A DNA stretch of 36,367 bases from contig CANOFO010000019.1 of assembly GCA_947565305.1 (NCBI GenBank), forward strand, positions 1 through 36,367. Reading direction: 5' to 3'. The stretch's first letter is position 1. Every line of letters begins with the position of its first letter. Below the pieces are notes generated by a model. It was given only the letters and a program-made list of their open reading frames with translations. It ran no database searches and was not told the DNA's origin. The position numbers were made by a program, and so were the translations under genes. Positions 1 through 8,885 of this stretch are shown piece after piece. The DNA is from an uncultured Lachnospiraceae bacterium (GTDB lineage: Bacteria; Bacillota; Clostridia; Lachnospirales; Lachnospiraceae).

Positions 1-699
1 ATTATAATACACTGATCCCGGTTCTTGAGAAACACCGGGAAGCATTTGGGGATATGCTGGAAGAGGTCACTGCTGACAGCGGTTACTGCAGTGAGAGGAA
101 TCTGCTGTATCTGAAGGAAAAGGGGATTGCCAGCTATACCAAGCTTCAGGATCATGAACAGAGAAAAACACGCGCCTATAAAGAAGACATCGGAAAGTAT
201 CACAACATGAAATATGAGGTTTTTGAAGATGAACATTATTAATATATGCCATGGCGGACGTGAATTAATGCATATCCGGACAGAGACAAAAGAACAGGAT
301 GGGTATACACAGACTTATGATGTGTATGGGTGTGCAGACTGCAGTGGATGTGAGCATAAAGCGAAATGTTTATATAAATATAATGCCGAAAAAGACACAG
401 AGAGAAATAATGTCATGAAAATCAATGAACGCTGGGAAGAATTAAAGGAAGAAACCCATGCCAATATACAGACCGAAAAAGGGATAGTGAACCGCCAGAT
501 CCGTTCCATACAGACAGAAGGCCACTTTAGAGACATAAAAGAGAACGAAAACTTCCGCCGGTTTAATTACCGTTCTACAGAAAAAGTATACAAGGAATTT
601 ATGCTATATGCGATTGACCCGAATATGAATAAATACCACCGTTTTCTGCGCGATAAAATACATAAATTCGAAAGGAAAACCGAGGAGAAAACTGTGTAG
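1..699 (+). pseudogene. IS1182-like transposase, 3' part, frameshifted
   Basis: This is the C-terminal part of a DDE transposase of the IS1182 type. The frame is open from the window edge and reads through TADSGYCSE, where the D is probably the second catalytic acid. It stops at 240-242. A second frame, open across the same point, continues with ICHGGRELMH, a Cys cluster (YGCADCSGCEHKAKC) and the family's TEGHFRDIKENENFRRF block, which probably carries the catalytic Glu. It ends at 699. The two parts join naturally if one extra A lies near 234-242 (EDEHY then YICHGG), so the element is probably inactive by a 1-base insertion, unless this is a sequencing error or programmed shift. The 5' part is outside the window. 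The family assignment is from motif recognition. Confidence 0.85.
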
Positions 700-765
700 G
701 AAAAAGAGAACTTCCGAAATAAGCAGCAAGGGGTTTTTGCGCCCTAAAATAGGGTGGCAAACAAG

Positions 766-833
766 AAAAAAGAGAGCTCCCATAGACGAGTCTGTGCTGA
801 AAAGCACGGAATTCTGCGGGCGCTCTCTTTTTT
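766..833. terminator. Bidirectional terminator-like stem-loop
   Basis: A perfect 12-bp stem, AAAAAAGAGAGC (766-777) with GCTCTCTTTTTT (822-833), encloses a smaller hairpin, GTGCT-GAAA-AGCAC (794-807), with a GNRA loop. A-runs and T-runs at the two sides would let it terminate both the rightward transposase transcript and the leftward chemoreceptor transcript whose gene ends at 910. It may belong to the insertion sequence end. Confidence 0.6.
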
Positions 834-909
834 GGGGAATCAGGTCTAAAAACTGTCATTTACCGACAGCCCTCTCTTTATTAATTTAATCCTGTTTTAT
901 TTCTTAAAA

Positions 910-2994
910 TCACTGCATATGAAATGCTGCCACAACCTCCTTGAGTTTCTCGATATTCTGCTGGTTATGTTCAATGAGGTCGCTATTGGTCCCTACAACG
1001 CCTGACATTTCCTGCGTCTTTCCTGCGATTTCCGTAATCCCCTCTGCTGCCTCCATGGTGGTATGACTCACACGTTCCACCGCATCCGCCATATCCACAA
1101 TGGCTGTCAATAAGGTCTCAATCTGATTATTGATGTCGCCCATATTGTCTTCCACTCCGGCCGCATCGATGCTGTACTGCTCTGCCACCTCCATAAAGTC
1201 ACCGTAATCCTTGAGCACCGTTTCTTCCAGAAAAGCCATACTTTCATCCAGGCAGGCTGTCATATTGCTCACCGCATGGTTGACTTCTGCAATAATTCCA
1301 TTGATATCCCCAACGGCAGACGAAGTCTGGTCAGCTAAGGCGCCAATCTCTCCTGCCACCACGGCAAAACCTCTTCCGGCTTCGCCAGCCCGCGCAGCTT
1401 CAATGGAAGCATTGAGGGCAAGCAGGTTTGTCTGGGATGAAATATCTAAAATCGACTGGGTCAGTTCGTTGATATGGGATACGGCTTTTGCCTGTTCCAT
1501 CGCTTCTTTTGTCTTCTGCTGTACACTGGCATACATCTCCTGCGTACGTTCACTGGCATCCCTGGTGCTCCCTTTCAGTTTCTCCGCCCTGCCGCGGATT
1601 TCTACAGAATCATTCTTGCCCGCATCGGAACGGCCGCGGATTGCCTCCGCCCTGTCACGGATATTGGCAATCGTGCTGTTCACCATATCCATGGCGTCTG
1701 CCGTCTCCTGCATAGCAGCCGCCAGTTGCTGTGTTGTCGCTGAGTTGTCCTCGCTCATATTGTTTACTTTCTCTGTGGTCTCGGACAGCTGCTCCATACT
1801 GGACGCCATGTCTGTATATGCCTGTCTGATACTCTCTACCATGCCCCGCAGGCTGTCCCGCATTTCATGGAGGGAATGCGCCATACTTGCAGTCTCATCC
1901 TTTTTCTTATACAGGCTCTCACTGGATGCATAATGGGTAAAGTTAAACTTCGCAGTCTCGCCCACTATGCTGTTAATCTGGCGAATTGGCTTTGTCAGAG
2001 AAATACTGAGTACAAACCCGACAAACGCTGCCACCAGCATCGCTGCCGCAGCCCCAATCAAAATCAGCATCTGCATCGTCTTTGCCTGTCCCTCAAACTC
2101 TGCTGCCGGCGCGGTCAAAACAAACCGCATCCCATTTACCAGAGAAATATAGCACATATTCTTCTTAACCCCATTCCAGGTATACTGCTGAATCACCTTC
2201 TCCTGGTCCGGCAGCGCCAGGCTTGCTGCAACTGCTTCCAATCCTGCCTCTGACAGGCTGGTTCCACTCTCAAGTTCCTTGTGGTGCATGATAATACCTT
2301 GCTCATTTGCCAGAAATGCATAACCGCTCTGGAAAACGCTGCATGACTCCAACACCTGCGTAAAAGCGCTGAAATCAATATCCATGCCGATAATCCCCAC
2401 AGATTCTCCATCTACAAAGATTGGAATGACATAGGAAATCATATATACATTGATGTTGGAATTAAGATAAGGCTCCATCCAGGTCGGCTGCTGGTTCTGT
2501 ACCGGGATGTAATACCAACCCACATGTTCTAAATCATCCGGCTCATACATGGAAAAGTCTGTTGGCTCTATTTCCTGAAATTCACTGTCCGCAGAATCCC
2601 TGGTATAAAAAACACCGCTGGTCGGCTCCGTAAATTCTGGGTTATAACGGATGTAAACACTCATGGCTCCCTGTGTATGTACTGCCGTCTGTTTTAACAT
2701 GGGCGCAATTCTCTGCGTGTATGCCTCCACGTATTTGGCATCAGATTTGAACTGCCCAAAATCCTCAAGTTCTGAAATTGCAAGGTCATTCAAGGTATCC
2801 ACAGACTGCGACACCTGCTTCATCATGCCGTCAAGCTGCTGGCTTTGATTCTCACAAACCAGTTCCATCTTATCCCGGGAATTCTCCTCCACCGCCCTGG
2901 AACTCTCAAAAATACTGATACTGCCACAAATCACTGTGGAAATCAAAGAACACATTAAAACTACCAATACAATTTTGGTCTTGATGCTTCTCAT
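910..2994 (-). CDS. Methyl-accepting chemotaxis protein with extracytoplasmic Cache-like domain
   Basis: This is a transmembrane chemoreceptor that would signal to CheA/CheW. Its 694 residues show an N-terminal membrane segment (about 7-29), a periplasmic-type ligand domain of about 270 residues with dCache features ([33 protein letters not shown]), and a second membrane segment at about 310-333. A HAMP region and a long coiled-coil signalling domain follow, with the conserved hairpin tip around residue 540 ([31 protein letters not shown]). The start is an ATG with AGGAAAGGGG 5-15 bases upstream. No CheR-binding NWETF-type tail is seen. It stands alone, away from the chemotaxis operon at 32.5-36.4 kb. 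Ligand unknown; dCache domains often bind amino acids or other small molecules. Confidence 0.93.
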   Translation of the reverse strand: MRSIKTKIVLVVLMCSLISTVICGSISIFESSRAVEENSRDKMELVCENQSQQLDGMMKQVSQSVDTLNDLAISELEDFGQFKSDAKYVEAYTQRIAPMLKQTAVHTQGAMSVYIRYNPEFTEPTSGVFYTRDSADSEFQEIEPTDFSMYEPDDLEHVGWYYIPVQNQQPTWMEPYLNSNINVYMISYVIPIFVDGESVGIIGMDIDFSAFTQVLESCSVFQSGYAFLANEQGIIMHHKELESGTSLSEAGLEAVAASLALPDQEKVIQQYTWNGVKKNMCYISLVNGMRFVLTAPAAEFEGQAKTMQMLILIGAAAAMLVAAFVGFVLSISLTKPIRQINSIVGETAKFNFTHYASSESLYKKKDETASMAHSLHEMRDSLRGMVESIRQAYTDMASSMEQLSETTEKVNNMSEDNSATTQQLAAAMQETADAMDMVNSTIANIRDRAEAIRGRSDAGKNDSVEIRGRAEKLKGSTRDASERTQEMYASVQQKTKEAMEQAKAVSHINELTQSILDISSQTNLLALNASIEAARAGEAGRGFAVVAGEIGALADQTSSAVGDINGIIAEVNHAVSNMTACLDESMAFLEETVLKDYGDFMEVAEQYSIDAAGVEDNMGDINNQIETLLTAIVDMADAVERVSHTTMEAAEGITEIAGKTQEMSGVVGTNSDLIEHNQQNIEKLKEVVAAFHMQ

Positions 2995-3072
2995 AGAAAT
3001 CCCCTTTCCTAAATGTTATCATCATTATTTCGATTTTAACACGTTTTGCAAGAAAAATCTACTATACTTGAC

Positions 3073-3099
3073 ACTTTTTTCATGCCTTCACATATCCTA
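3073..3099 (+). promoter_or_regulatory. Sigma-K/sigma-E-like promoter of the GH18 gene
   Basis: AC at 3073-3074, 16 bases, then CATATCCTA (3091-3099) matches the mother-cell sigma-K consensus AC-N16-CATANNNTA. The related sigma-E -10 is similar. The start codon at 3124 lies about 25 bases downstream. A TTGACA at 3068-3073 overlaps it but has no good sigma-A -10 at 17 bases. The match fits the family, since SleL/YaaH-type spore hydrolases are made in the mother cell. Confidence 0.45.
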
Positions 3100-3123
3100 A
3101 TTAAAAAAGAAATCCGTGATTTT

Positions 3124-4302
3124 ATGAGAATATATGTAGTGCAGCCCGGGGACAGTGTGGACGCAATCGCAGATTCGCAAAATGTTTCCGCGCAGACAAT
3201 TATTTACGACAACCAGCTTGTATATCCTTATGCCCTGGCAGTCGGGCAGGCGCTTCTTCTGTCAGAGGCCTCCGCCCCCAGCAATGCTGATACCTCCGCC
3301 GGCTCTGGCACAGATGTCTTTGGCGCTGCAGAATATCCCGCCTATGTGGGCGGTTACGCTTACCCTTTTATCAGCCGCTGGGTACTGGAACAGACGCTTC
3401 CCTACCTCTCCGACCTCTTCATCTTCTCTTATGGGTTTACAACTGCGGGAGAACTGGTCCCCCCACAATTAGATGATACTTTTATGATTACCGCCGCAAA
3501 AAATTACGGTGTTGCCCCTATCCTGACACTGACGCCCTTCGGTCCAGACGGACGCTTCAGCAACTATCTGATTTCCCAGGTGGTAAATAACAAAACTGCC
3601 AAGATGACACTGATTGAAAATATCAGTACACAGATTCTCGAACGCGGTTTTGAGGGCGTAGATGTTGACTTTGAGTATATACTTCCAGAAGATAAGTTTG
3701 CTTTTGCCGACTTTGTCCGCGACATACGCACTGCCGTAAATGCACTGGGTTATCCAGTCTCTGTGGCGTTAGCGCCCAAAATTTCCGACACACAGACCGG
3801 TCTTCTGTACGAGGGAAAAGATTATGGGCTGCTGGGCGAGGCCGCAGACTACGTGCTTTTGATGACGTATGAATGGGGATATACTTACGGTCCGGCAATG
3901 GCAGTTGCCCCCATCAACAAAGTCCGCCAGGTCGTGGAATACGCCCTGACCAAAATCCCCTCGGAAAAAATAAACCTGGGCATCCCCAATTACGGCTATG
4001 ACTGGACGCTCCCCTATGTAAAAGGCACTTCCAAGGCGACCACAATCGGCAATATCGAAGCGGTACAGATTGCCATTGCCAGAGGGGCTGAAATCCGCTT
4101 CGATGAGACTGCTCAGTCCCCCTATTTCAATTATGTGCTGGATAATGCCACACACGAAGTCTGGTTTGAAGACGTACGCAGCCTCTCTGCAAAATTCGCC
4201 CTTGTAAAAGAATACCAGCTGCGCGGCATGAGCTACTGGCAGATTATGCAGCTCTTCCGCGCAAACTGGCTGCTGCTTGACAACACTTTTGTGATACAAT
4301 AA
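3124..4302 (+). CDS. LysM-GH18 hydrolase (SleL/YaaH-like spore peptidoglycan N-acetylglucosaminidase)
   Basis: This protein probably cleaves spore-cortex or cell-wall peptidoglycan. From the start at 3124 it has 392 residues. A LysM module comes first (MRIYVVQPGDSVDAIADSQN to about 50), then a short linker and a GH18 barrel. The catalytic strand reads FEGVDVDFEYI, close to DxxDxDxE, with the final Glu as proton donor; the first acid is Glu instead of Asp. YGYDWTLPY and LRGMSYWQI are typical late GH18 blocks. I prefer ATG 3124 to the longer reading from 3046, because the LysM begins there and the sigma-K-like promoter lies between the two. There is no signal peptide, as in SleL/YaaH. The Shine-Dalgarno is weak. 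It is divergent from the chemoreceptor. Confidence 0.85.
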   Translation: MRIYVVQPGDSVDAIADSQNVSAQTIIYDNQLVYPYALAVGQALLLSEASAPSNADTSAGSGTDVFGAAEYPAYVGGYAYPFISRWVLEQTLPYLSDLFIFSYGFTTAGELVPPQLDDTFMITAAKNYGVAPILTLTPFGPDGRFSNYLISQVVNNKTAKMTLIENISTQILERGFEGVDVDFEYILPEDKFAFADFVRDIRTAVNALGYPVSVALAPKISDTQTGLLYEGKDYGLLGEAADYVLLMTYEWGYTYGPAMAVAPINKVRQVVEYALTKIPSEKINLGIPNYGYDWTLPYVKGTSKATTIGNIEAVQIAIARGAEIRFDETAQSPYFNYVLDNATHEVWFEDVRSLSAKFALVKEYQLRGMSYWQIMQLFRANWLLLDNTFVIQ

Positions 4303-4347
4303 CTGCTGCCCATTAGCACTTTTATGTTATAATAAAAAAGCCATATT

Positions 4348-6459
4348 TTACTGCAGAGGCTGATTTAACGCCTCTGTGCCTGCCACCACAAACTTGCCGT
4401 CCCGGATGATATCTTCCCGGCTCCCATCCTGCAGGATAACGGCAATCCTGTCCAGTTCATCATAAGGAATGGTGATATCCGTATGGCAGTTGTAATATGC
4501 CTTGCTGGTATCCTCCTTCCTGAGGATGGATACCTCATTGTCCCTCGCCACAATCTCCTTGCCATCCGGATTAAAGACAGGCGTATCCTCCGCCCAGCTG
4601 TAACAGGTATCGCCCACCGCAAAATGGGGGCCCGTCTTCTCGGCAATCAGAATGGGCAGCTTATCCTGAATCTGATAGTCCACGCCCATCCGGTAAGCAG
4701 TGGTATTGGTACCGATTGCAAACTCTCCGAGAGGAAGCGTATCATGATGCTTTAAGAGGTTTTCTTTGAGGAACTTCTGATTTTCCTGCTCAGAAGCAAA
4801 ATTCCTGCAGGAATACCCGCATACCATCCCATCTTTAAAATCAAGTTCTAAATCCAGGTATTTCATACCGTTCAAAAACACCTGCGTCACATACAGATGC
4901 CCTTCTGTACCCTTTAGCAGCGGAGAAGTGAACACCTCTCCCACCGGAATATTGACATCCGCCACGCAGTTTTCAAAATTGGTCTGTCTCGCTGGATTTT
5001 CCAATGGATGCAAAGCTACCGTCAGATCCGTATTATTCTTACCTTTCCCGGTAACATGCACAGACACCCCCTTATCCAGGACATCAATCAATTTCTGCTG
5101 CATGGTTTGGTACAATTTATAATCCAGGGTATTGACTTCTGCCGTTTTGGCAAATATCTCCTCAAAATCCTCTCCAATCTCCGGTATGGGATAGGAGATA
5201 ATCGTAAAGCTGCGCTCTTCGCCCCTGATGTATTCATTCGTAATCTCCATAGACTGGCCCGCCGAATAGACATTCAGCTTCTGCTGCCTGCTGTCCAATT
5301 GGTATGCCCATGCGCACGATTCCGGTGCAAAACCCTCCTCACCAAAAGTCTCCACCACCGCCGGGCCGGCATAGAGCGCCGCAGCCTCTTTCCTTTCTTC
5401 ATAAGCGGTCCTCAACGCCTCCAGCCTCCGCTCCACAAACGCCTTGTCAAAGTAAGCTGCTTTGTCTGATTTATGGTCGTAATCGTACTGCCGGTTGGGC
5501 GACGTCCCTGTCACGGAAAGACCGCCATTTCCCCTACCGGAAAAAGACGTCTCTCCATTGCGGGAAACAACGGGCTGCAGTCCCATTTCCCGGAAATTAT
5601 TTACCGCCACGCGCATCATCCGTTCAAAGCCAATCGGATAGCGCAAATCCACATATTCCTTCTTCGATAAATCTTTCCCGGTAACTGCAAAACCAATGCG
5701 GTAGCCTTCCGTGTAAGTGTCCGCCATCGCCTGAATCTCTTCCTCTGCCATGCTGTTTAAAAATTCTGCAACCTTTATTTCATTGGCAGAAATGTATGCG
5801 CCATAGCGGTACAGATAGCGCAAATCAGACAAATCGCTGTCCATGACAGCCTGCACATGGAAATCCAGTTCCGGATTGGTCTGAGACTGTACGCTGATTT
5901 CCATAAACACTTCACTGTAATCATGGTAAAACCAGTAAATCACCTGCTGGATTTCTTTTTCCTGCGGCTGCTCCTCCTGCTCAAAACAGTTGTATACCTG
6001 AATCAACAATTCCCCAAAAATAGTCAGTTCGTAATTCCGTCCCTCAAACGCGTAGGGAATCAGGGAGCGTATATCCGCATAGAGCATTCCAAGCAGCTTC
6101 CCATAACCGTCCCCCAACTGTTCAGCGGCATATGCAGGATTGCCGTAACTCTGTCCATAATGTCCAGGCAATATGTCTTCATAAAGTTCCAGGTTCAGCG
6201 ACTGCAGCTCTTCCAGGCTTTTATTGGCAAAAAATCCTGGCAAGCCAACCTGCAAATTCCCACTTTGCAAAATACCTGCATATATTTCCTCTTCCAAAAG
6301 GCAAAGCCTGCGCAAAAAAGCAGCGGTATGCCGGAAATACCCTCGCCAGCGAACCGCCACCGTCTCCTCTGACTCTATCTGTTCCAAACGTTCCTCAACC
6401 AGCGGAAAACGCTCCTCCACTTCCTCACGATAAGATTGCCAAAATTCCTGATATCCCAT
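4348..6459 (-). CDS. M29-type aminopeptidase with long N-terminal extension
   Basis: This is a probable metal-dependent aminopeptidase of the M29 (thermophilic aminopeptidase, AmpS/PepS) family, cytoplasmic. The C-terminal half carries family blocks: GEVFTSPLLKGTEGHLYV (about residue 510), HHDTLPLGEFAIGTNTTAYR (about 571-590) and GPHFAVGDTCYSW (about 613). Their Glu, His and Asp residues are the expected metal ligands. At 703 residues it is far longer than typical M29 enzymes (about 410); the first 300 or so residues form an extension I do not recognise. The start ATG has GAGGT 7 bases upstream. It is the last gene of the leftward pyrE operon, 19 bases after the preceding stop. A hairpin at 4354-4376 covers its last codons, with a T-run beyond the stop on the coding strand, so termination may occur there. 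Confidence 0.85.
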   Translation of the reverse strand: MGYQEFWQSYREEVEERFPLVEERLEQIESEETVAVRWRGYFRHTAAFLRRLCLLEEEIYAGILQSGNLQVGLPGFFANKSLEELQSLNLELYEDILPGHYGQSYGNPAYAAEQLGDGYGKLLGMLYADIRSLIPYAFEGRNYELTIFGELLIQVYNCFEQEEQPQEKEIQQVIYWFYHDYSEVFMEISVQSQTNPELDFHVQAVMDSDLSDLRYLYRYGAYISANEIKVAEFLNSMAEEEIQAMADTYTEGYRIGFAVTGKDLSKKEYVDLRYPIGFERMMRVAVNNFREMGLQPVVSRNGETSFSGRGNGGLSVTGTSPNRQYDYDHKSDKAAYFDKAFVERRLEALRTAYEERKEAAALYAGPAVVETFGEEGFAPESCAWAYQLDSRQQKLNVYSAGQSMEITNEYIRGEERSFTIISYPIPEIGEDFEEIFAKTAEVNTLDYKLYQTMQQKLIDVLDKGVSVHVTGKGKNNTDLTVALHPLENPARQTNFENCVADVNIPVGEVFTSPLLKGTEGHLYVTQVFLNGMKYLDLELDFKDGMVCGYSCRNFASEQENQKFLKENLLKHHDTLPLGEFAIGTNTTAYRMGVDYQIQDKLPILIAEKTGPHFAVGDTCYSWAEDTPVFNPDGKEIVARDNEVSILRKEDTSKAYYNCHTDITIPYDELDRIAVILQDGSREDIIRDGKFVVAGTEALNQPLQ

Positions 6460-6478
6460 ACACTGACCTCATTTCCTC

Positions 6479-6799
6479 TCAATAAAATCCCAGTACATAA
6501 ACTGCCACCCAGCCCGCAAAGACCAACCCGGAGCAGACGCTCCCCAGAATAGGAAACAGCTTATAGCTGTCCTCTCCCAGGCTGATGAAGCCTATGAACA
6601 TGGAAGCAAACGCTACCATCAACGCAAACAAACCAGCGCTTCCGATATAATGATTGGCATTCCCTCCATTTTGAATAGAAATCCCAATCATAACGATGCC
6701 TGCCAGCAGCGAAAGCACTGCCAGCAACAGAGATACTTTCCCTCGCTTAGAATGTTTCTTATCTCCAAATTTATATGCGTTCTTTCTCTTTCGTCTCAT
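6479..6799 (-). CDS. Small membrane protein, DUF6142-like
   Basis: This 106-residue protein has a very basic N-terminus (RRKRKNAYKFGDKKHSKRGK) followed by three or four hydrophobic segments, about 23-42, 52-72 and 81-105. It resembles the uncharacterised DUF6142 family of Clostridia; that is recognition by eye, not a search. Its ATG follows AAGGAGAACAT, an excellent ribosome site lying inside the end of the VanZ-like gene, so the two genes overlap by 29 bases and are probably translationally coupled. Function unknown. Confidence 0.75.
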   Translation of the reverse strand: MRRKRKNAYKFGDKKHSKRGKVSLLLAVLSLLAGIVMIGISIQNGGNANHYIGSAGLFALMVAFASMFIGFISLGEDSYKLFPILGSVCSGLVFAGWVAVYVLGFY

Positions 6800-7250
6800 A
6801 TGTTCTCCTTATCCGGTTCATCCACAGGAAAATCAGACATCCCAAAGCGCCTCCGATGGTGTTCAGCAGAAGGTCATCCACATCAAAACTCCCCACTTTA
6901 GACACCAGCTGAATGGTCTCTACCGCAAGGCTCAGCTCAAAGCTGAAAAATGTCGTGCGCAGCAATGACCTGCATTTCATATGCAAAATTGGCAAAAAAA
7001 AGCCAAAGGGAATGAACGCCACAACATTCCCCACAAGATTCAACAGCACTGCTTTCATTCCAAGCACATGGCGGTATTCTATAAAACGTCCGATTTCCTT
7101 AAACAATTCCAAGTTATAATGGTAAGACCTGCTCTCAAAAGTACGTCCCATACTTTCTGCAAAAAACAAAAAATATGTTAACAAAATAATATACACTCCG
7201 AACATGATTTTGCTGCATATTCGGAGTATCTTCCTGTAATCTCTTTTCAA
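6771..7250 (-). CDS. VanZ-like membrane protein
   Basis: A protein of about 159 residues with four or five hydrophobic segments and VanZ-family features: NLVGNVVAFIPFGFFLPIL, then VETIQLVSKVGSFDVDDLLLNTIGGALG, ending in a membrane anchor and basic tail. VanZ is known as an accessory teicoplanin-resistance protein; most chromosomal members have no proven role. An open frame extends to 7340, but that would overlap a convincing 50-aa gene. I therefore chose TTG at 7250, which has AAAGG 8 bases upstream. ATG at 7205 is the alternative, though it would begin directly in the first membrane segment. It is co-transcribed with pyrE upstream and the DUF6142-like gene downstream. Confidence 0.75.
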   Translation of the reverse strand: MKRDYRKILRICSKIMFGVYIILLTYFLFFAESMGRTFESRSYHYNLELFKEIGRFIEYRHVLGMKAVLLNLVGNVVAFIPFGFFLPILHMKCRSLLRTTFFSFELSLAVETIQLVSKVGSFDVDDLLLNTIGGALGCLIFLWMNRIRRTYETKEKERI

Positions 7251-7261
7251 TTTCCCAACCT

Positions 7262-7414
7262 TTAAAATATGATATCTGACTTCCTTCTCAACATGGCAGC
7301 TCCGTTCACAATCGCTAACACTCCGCAGACAACGCCGCACACCAGCACGACAACGCCAATGGCAATATTCCCGGCTCCTGCAACAGTCATGGCCTTATAC
7401 GTCTTTTCATTCAT
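7262..7414 (-). CDS. 50-residue membrane peptide gene between pyrE and vanZ-like gene
   Basis: The ATG at 7414 is preceded by AGGAGAGGACT and lies 9 bases after the pyrE stop. The product begins MNEKTYKAMTVAGAGNIAIG, continues as one hydrophobic, glycine/valine-rich segment (about residues 12-41) and ends in a basic tail, MLRRKSDIIF. The stop is at 7262-7264, immediately before the TTG proposed for the VanZ-like gene. Tight spacing, a strong ribosome site and a coherent membrane-anchor composition argue that it is real although very short. I know similar short peptides in Lachnospiraceae but cannot assign a function. Confidence 0.75.
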   Translation of the reverse strand: MNEKTYKAMTVAGAGNIAIGVVVLVCGVVCGVLAIVNGAAMLRRKSDIIF

Positions 7415-7423
7415 AGTCCTCTC

Positions 7424-8098
7424 CTACCTCACTCCATACTGGGCATAATATTTATCAATGGCTGCTTTCATTTCATCATTAATATATATATTTCCTTTAT
7501 AAGGTTTATTATACAAATATTCTACCACATCTTCCATTGTAACAATCGCATTTGTCGCAAACCCATACAAATCTCTGATTTCCTCTAAGGCGCTCTTCTC
7601 ACCTTTGCCCCGCTCCATGCGGTTCAAGGACACAATGAGACCTTCTATCTCAATCTCTGCCTGGGCACGGATAATGGGAACCGTCTCTTCCATAGACTTG
7701 CCGGAAGTAGTCACATCCTCGATAATCACTACTTTGTCGCCGTCTTTCAGCTTGCTTCCCAGAAGGATACCGGTATCTCCATGGTCTTTTACCTCTTTGC
7801 GGTTGGAGCAATAACGGATTTCCTTGCCGTAGAGCCTGCTGTATGCCATTGTAGCAGCTACGCTCAAGGGAATGCCCTTATACGCAGGTCCGAACAGGAC
7901 GTCAAAATCATCCCCATAGTGTGCATGGATTGCACGCGCGTAATATTCTCCCAGCTTGTTTAACTGTTCTCCTGTCACATATGCCCCCGCATTCATGAAG
8001 AATGGGGACTTCCTTCCGCTCTTTAACACAAATTCGCCAAATTTCAATACCTGGCAGTCTACCATAAATTCAATAAATTCCTGTTTGTAACTATCCAT
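7424..8098 (-). CDS. pyrE: Orotate phosphoribosyltransferase
   Basis: PyrE joins orotate and PRPP to give orotidine 5'-monophosphate, the penultimate step of UMP synthesis, in the cytoplasm. The 224 residues contain the PRPP-binding loop VVIIEDVTTSGKSMEE (about 123-138), the orotate-side block FVLKSGRKSPFFMNAG near the N-terminus and GPAYKGIPLS. The ATG follows GAGGAGAA at a normal distance. It is in an operon driven from 8378-8406 with a small upstream gene, not with pyrD, pyrK, pyrF and pyrC, which lie 15-19 kb to the right. Confidence 0.96.
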   Translation of the reverse strand: MDSYKQEFIEFMVDCQVLKFGEFVLKSGRKSPFFMNAGAYVTGEQLNKLGEYYARAIHAHYGDDFDVLFGPAYKGIPLSVAATMAYSRLYGKEIRYCSNRKEVKDHGDTGILLGSKLKDGDKVVIIEDVTTSGKSMEETVPIIRAQAEIEIEGLIVSLNRMERGKGEKSALEEIRDLYGFATNAIVTMEDVVEYLYNKPYKGNIYINDEMKAAIDKYYAQYGVR

Positions 8099-8180
8099 AA
8101 CTTGTGATTCTCCTCAGTTTGCTTGGTCTGTACCAGTACAACGTATATCAAGTCCTTGACGTGCGTTGCACCTGCTGCTA

Positions 8181-8327
8181 TCATTTATCCTCATTACATA
8201 ATGTTTCGTATTTTCTTGTAAGTTCCTGATATTCTTCCAGCGTTTTGCATTCTTTTAAGTCATTCAGTATTCTCGCTCGTTCCAGTTTGCGCGCTAAAAT
8301 CTCAATGGTCTCGGCGCTGTTTGGCAT
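8181..8327 (-). CDS. 48-residue charged helical protein upstream of pyrE
   Basis: A short open frame, starting ATG at 8327 with AGGTGA just upstream and ending at 8181, encodes a highly charged, probably helical peptide (MPNSAETIEILARKLERARI at its start, ending LTRKYETLCNEDK). It is the first reading frame downstream of the promoter at 8378-8406 and ends 82 bases before pyrE. No known family is recognised; it lacks the SQELD motif of Spo0E-like phosphatases. It may be a genuine small protein or a leader cistron. Confidence 0.5.
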   Translation of the reverse strand: MPNSAETIEILARKLERARILNDLKECKTLEEYQELTRKYETLCNEDK

Positions 8328-8377
8328 ACAATCACCTGCTTTCTATGTGCGTATCAATAGGGCTTACCGATAAACCT

Positions 8378-8406
8378 ATTATACTGAAAAGCCTTTACGG
8401 TGTAAA
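8378..8406 (-). promoter_or_regulatory. Sigma-A promoter of the pyrE operon
   Basis: On the minus strand TTTACA (8406-8401), 17 bases, then TATAAT (8383-8378) is a near-consensus housekeeping promoter. It is followed by the 48-aa gene and pyrE. The -35 lies in an imperfect palindrome, CTTTAC-ACC-GTAAAG, which could be an operator. Confidence 0.7.
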
Positions 8407-8612
8407 GCCTTTCTTCTGGTGACTTTCATTTATCTTGCATTTGCACGGACAGAATCCGCCCCAATATTTGATATGTATGAAATTATAAAAAAACATTTTA
8501 ACTAAATACGGTATTATAATTAAAATAAACAACTATATATATTGATGTTGATAGTATTATACGGTAAAACACAAATATAAAGGGATAATGAGGGAATGGT
8601 ACAAATGATAAA

Positions 8613-8885
8613 ATGACTTACATAAAACAACGATCACCAAAATATAACATTCTTCAAAAAGTTATAAAATATTTATTTTTTAATTTGATTTTAACAATTT
8701 CTCCAATAATTATTAATTTGTTCATTTCCTTCACTAATCAAATTTCATATAAAGATAACATTTTATATTGTCCAGATATATGTTTTATGACGATAGTTAC
8801 TGCTTCAAGTTCAATAAAAGATTCTTTTAGAAGCAAAACGATTAAACGAGACAATTTTATATTTGGAGGTGGAATGGATGATTAA
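8613..8885 (+). CDS. Small AT-rich membrane protein, unknown
   Basis: This is a 90-residue predicted product with one strong membrane segment (about 20-44) and a second moderately hydrophobic stretch around YCPDICFMTIVTASSSIKD (about 52-70). The surrounding DNA is far more AT-rich than the rest of the window, suggesting transfer. No close Shine-Dalgarno is visible; GAGGG lies about 20 bases before the ATG. Its 3' end carries the GGAGGT ribosome site of the next gene and overlaps it by 8 bases, so the pair is probably coupled. The first gene of a three-frame plus-strand cluster ending in an FHA domain. Function unknown; possibly a truncated larger membrane protein. Confidence 0.5.
   Translation: MTYIKQRSPKYNILQKVIKYLFFNLILTISPIIINLFISFTNQISYKDNILYCPDICFMTIVTASSSIKDSFRSKTIKRDNFIFGGGMDD

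Noticed and set aside
700-909. Possible structured regulatory RNA after the transposase
   Set aside because: The pairing is explained by a bidirectional terminator or insertion sequence end; no known RNA family features.
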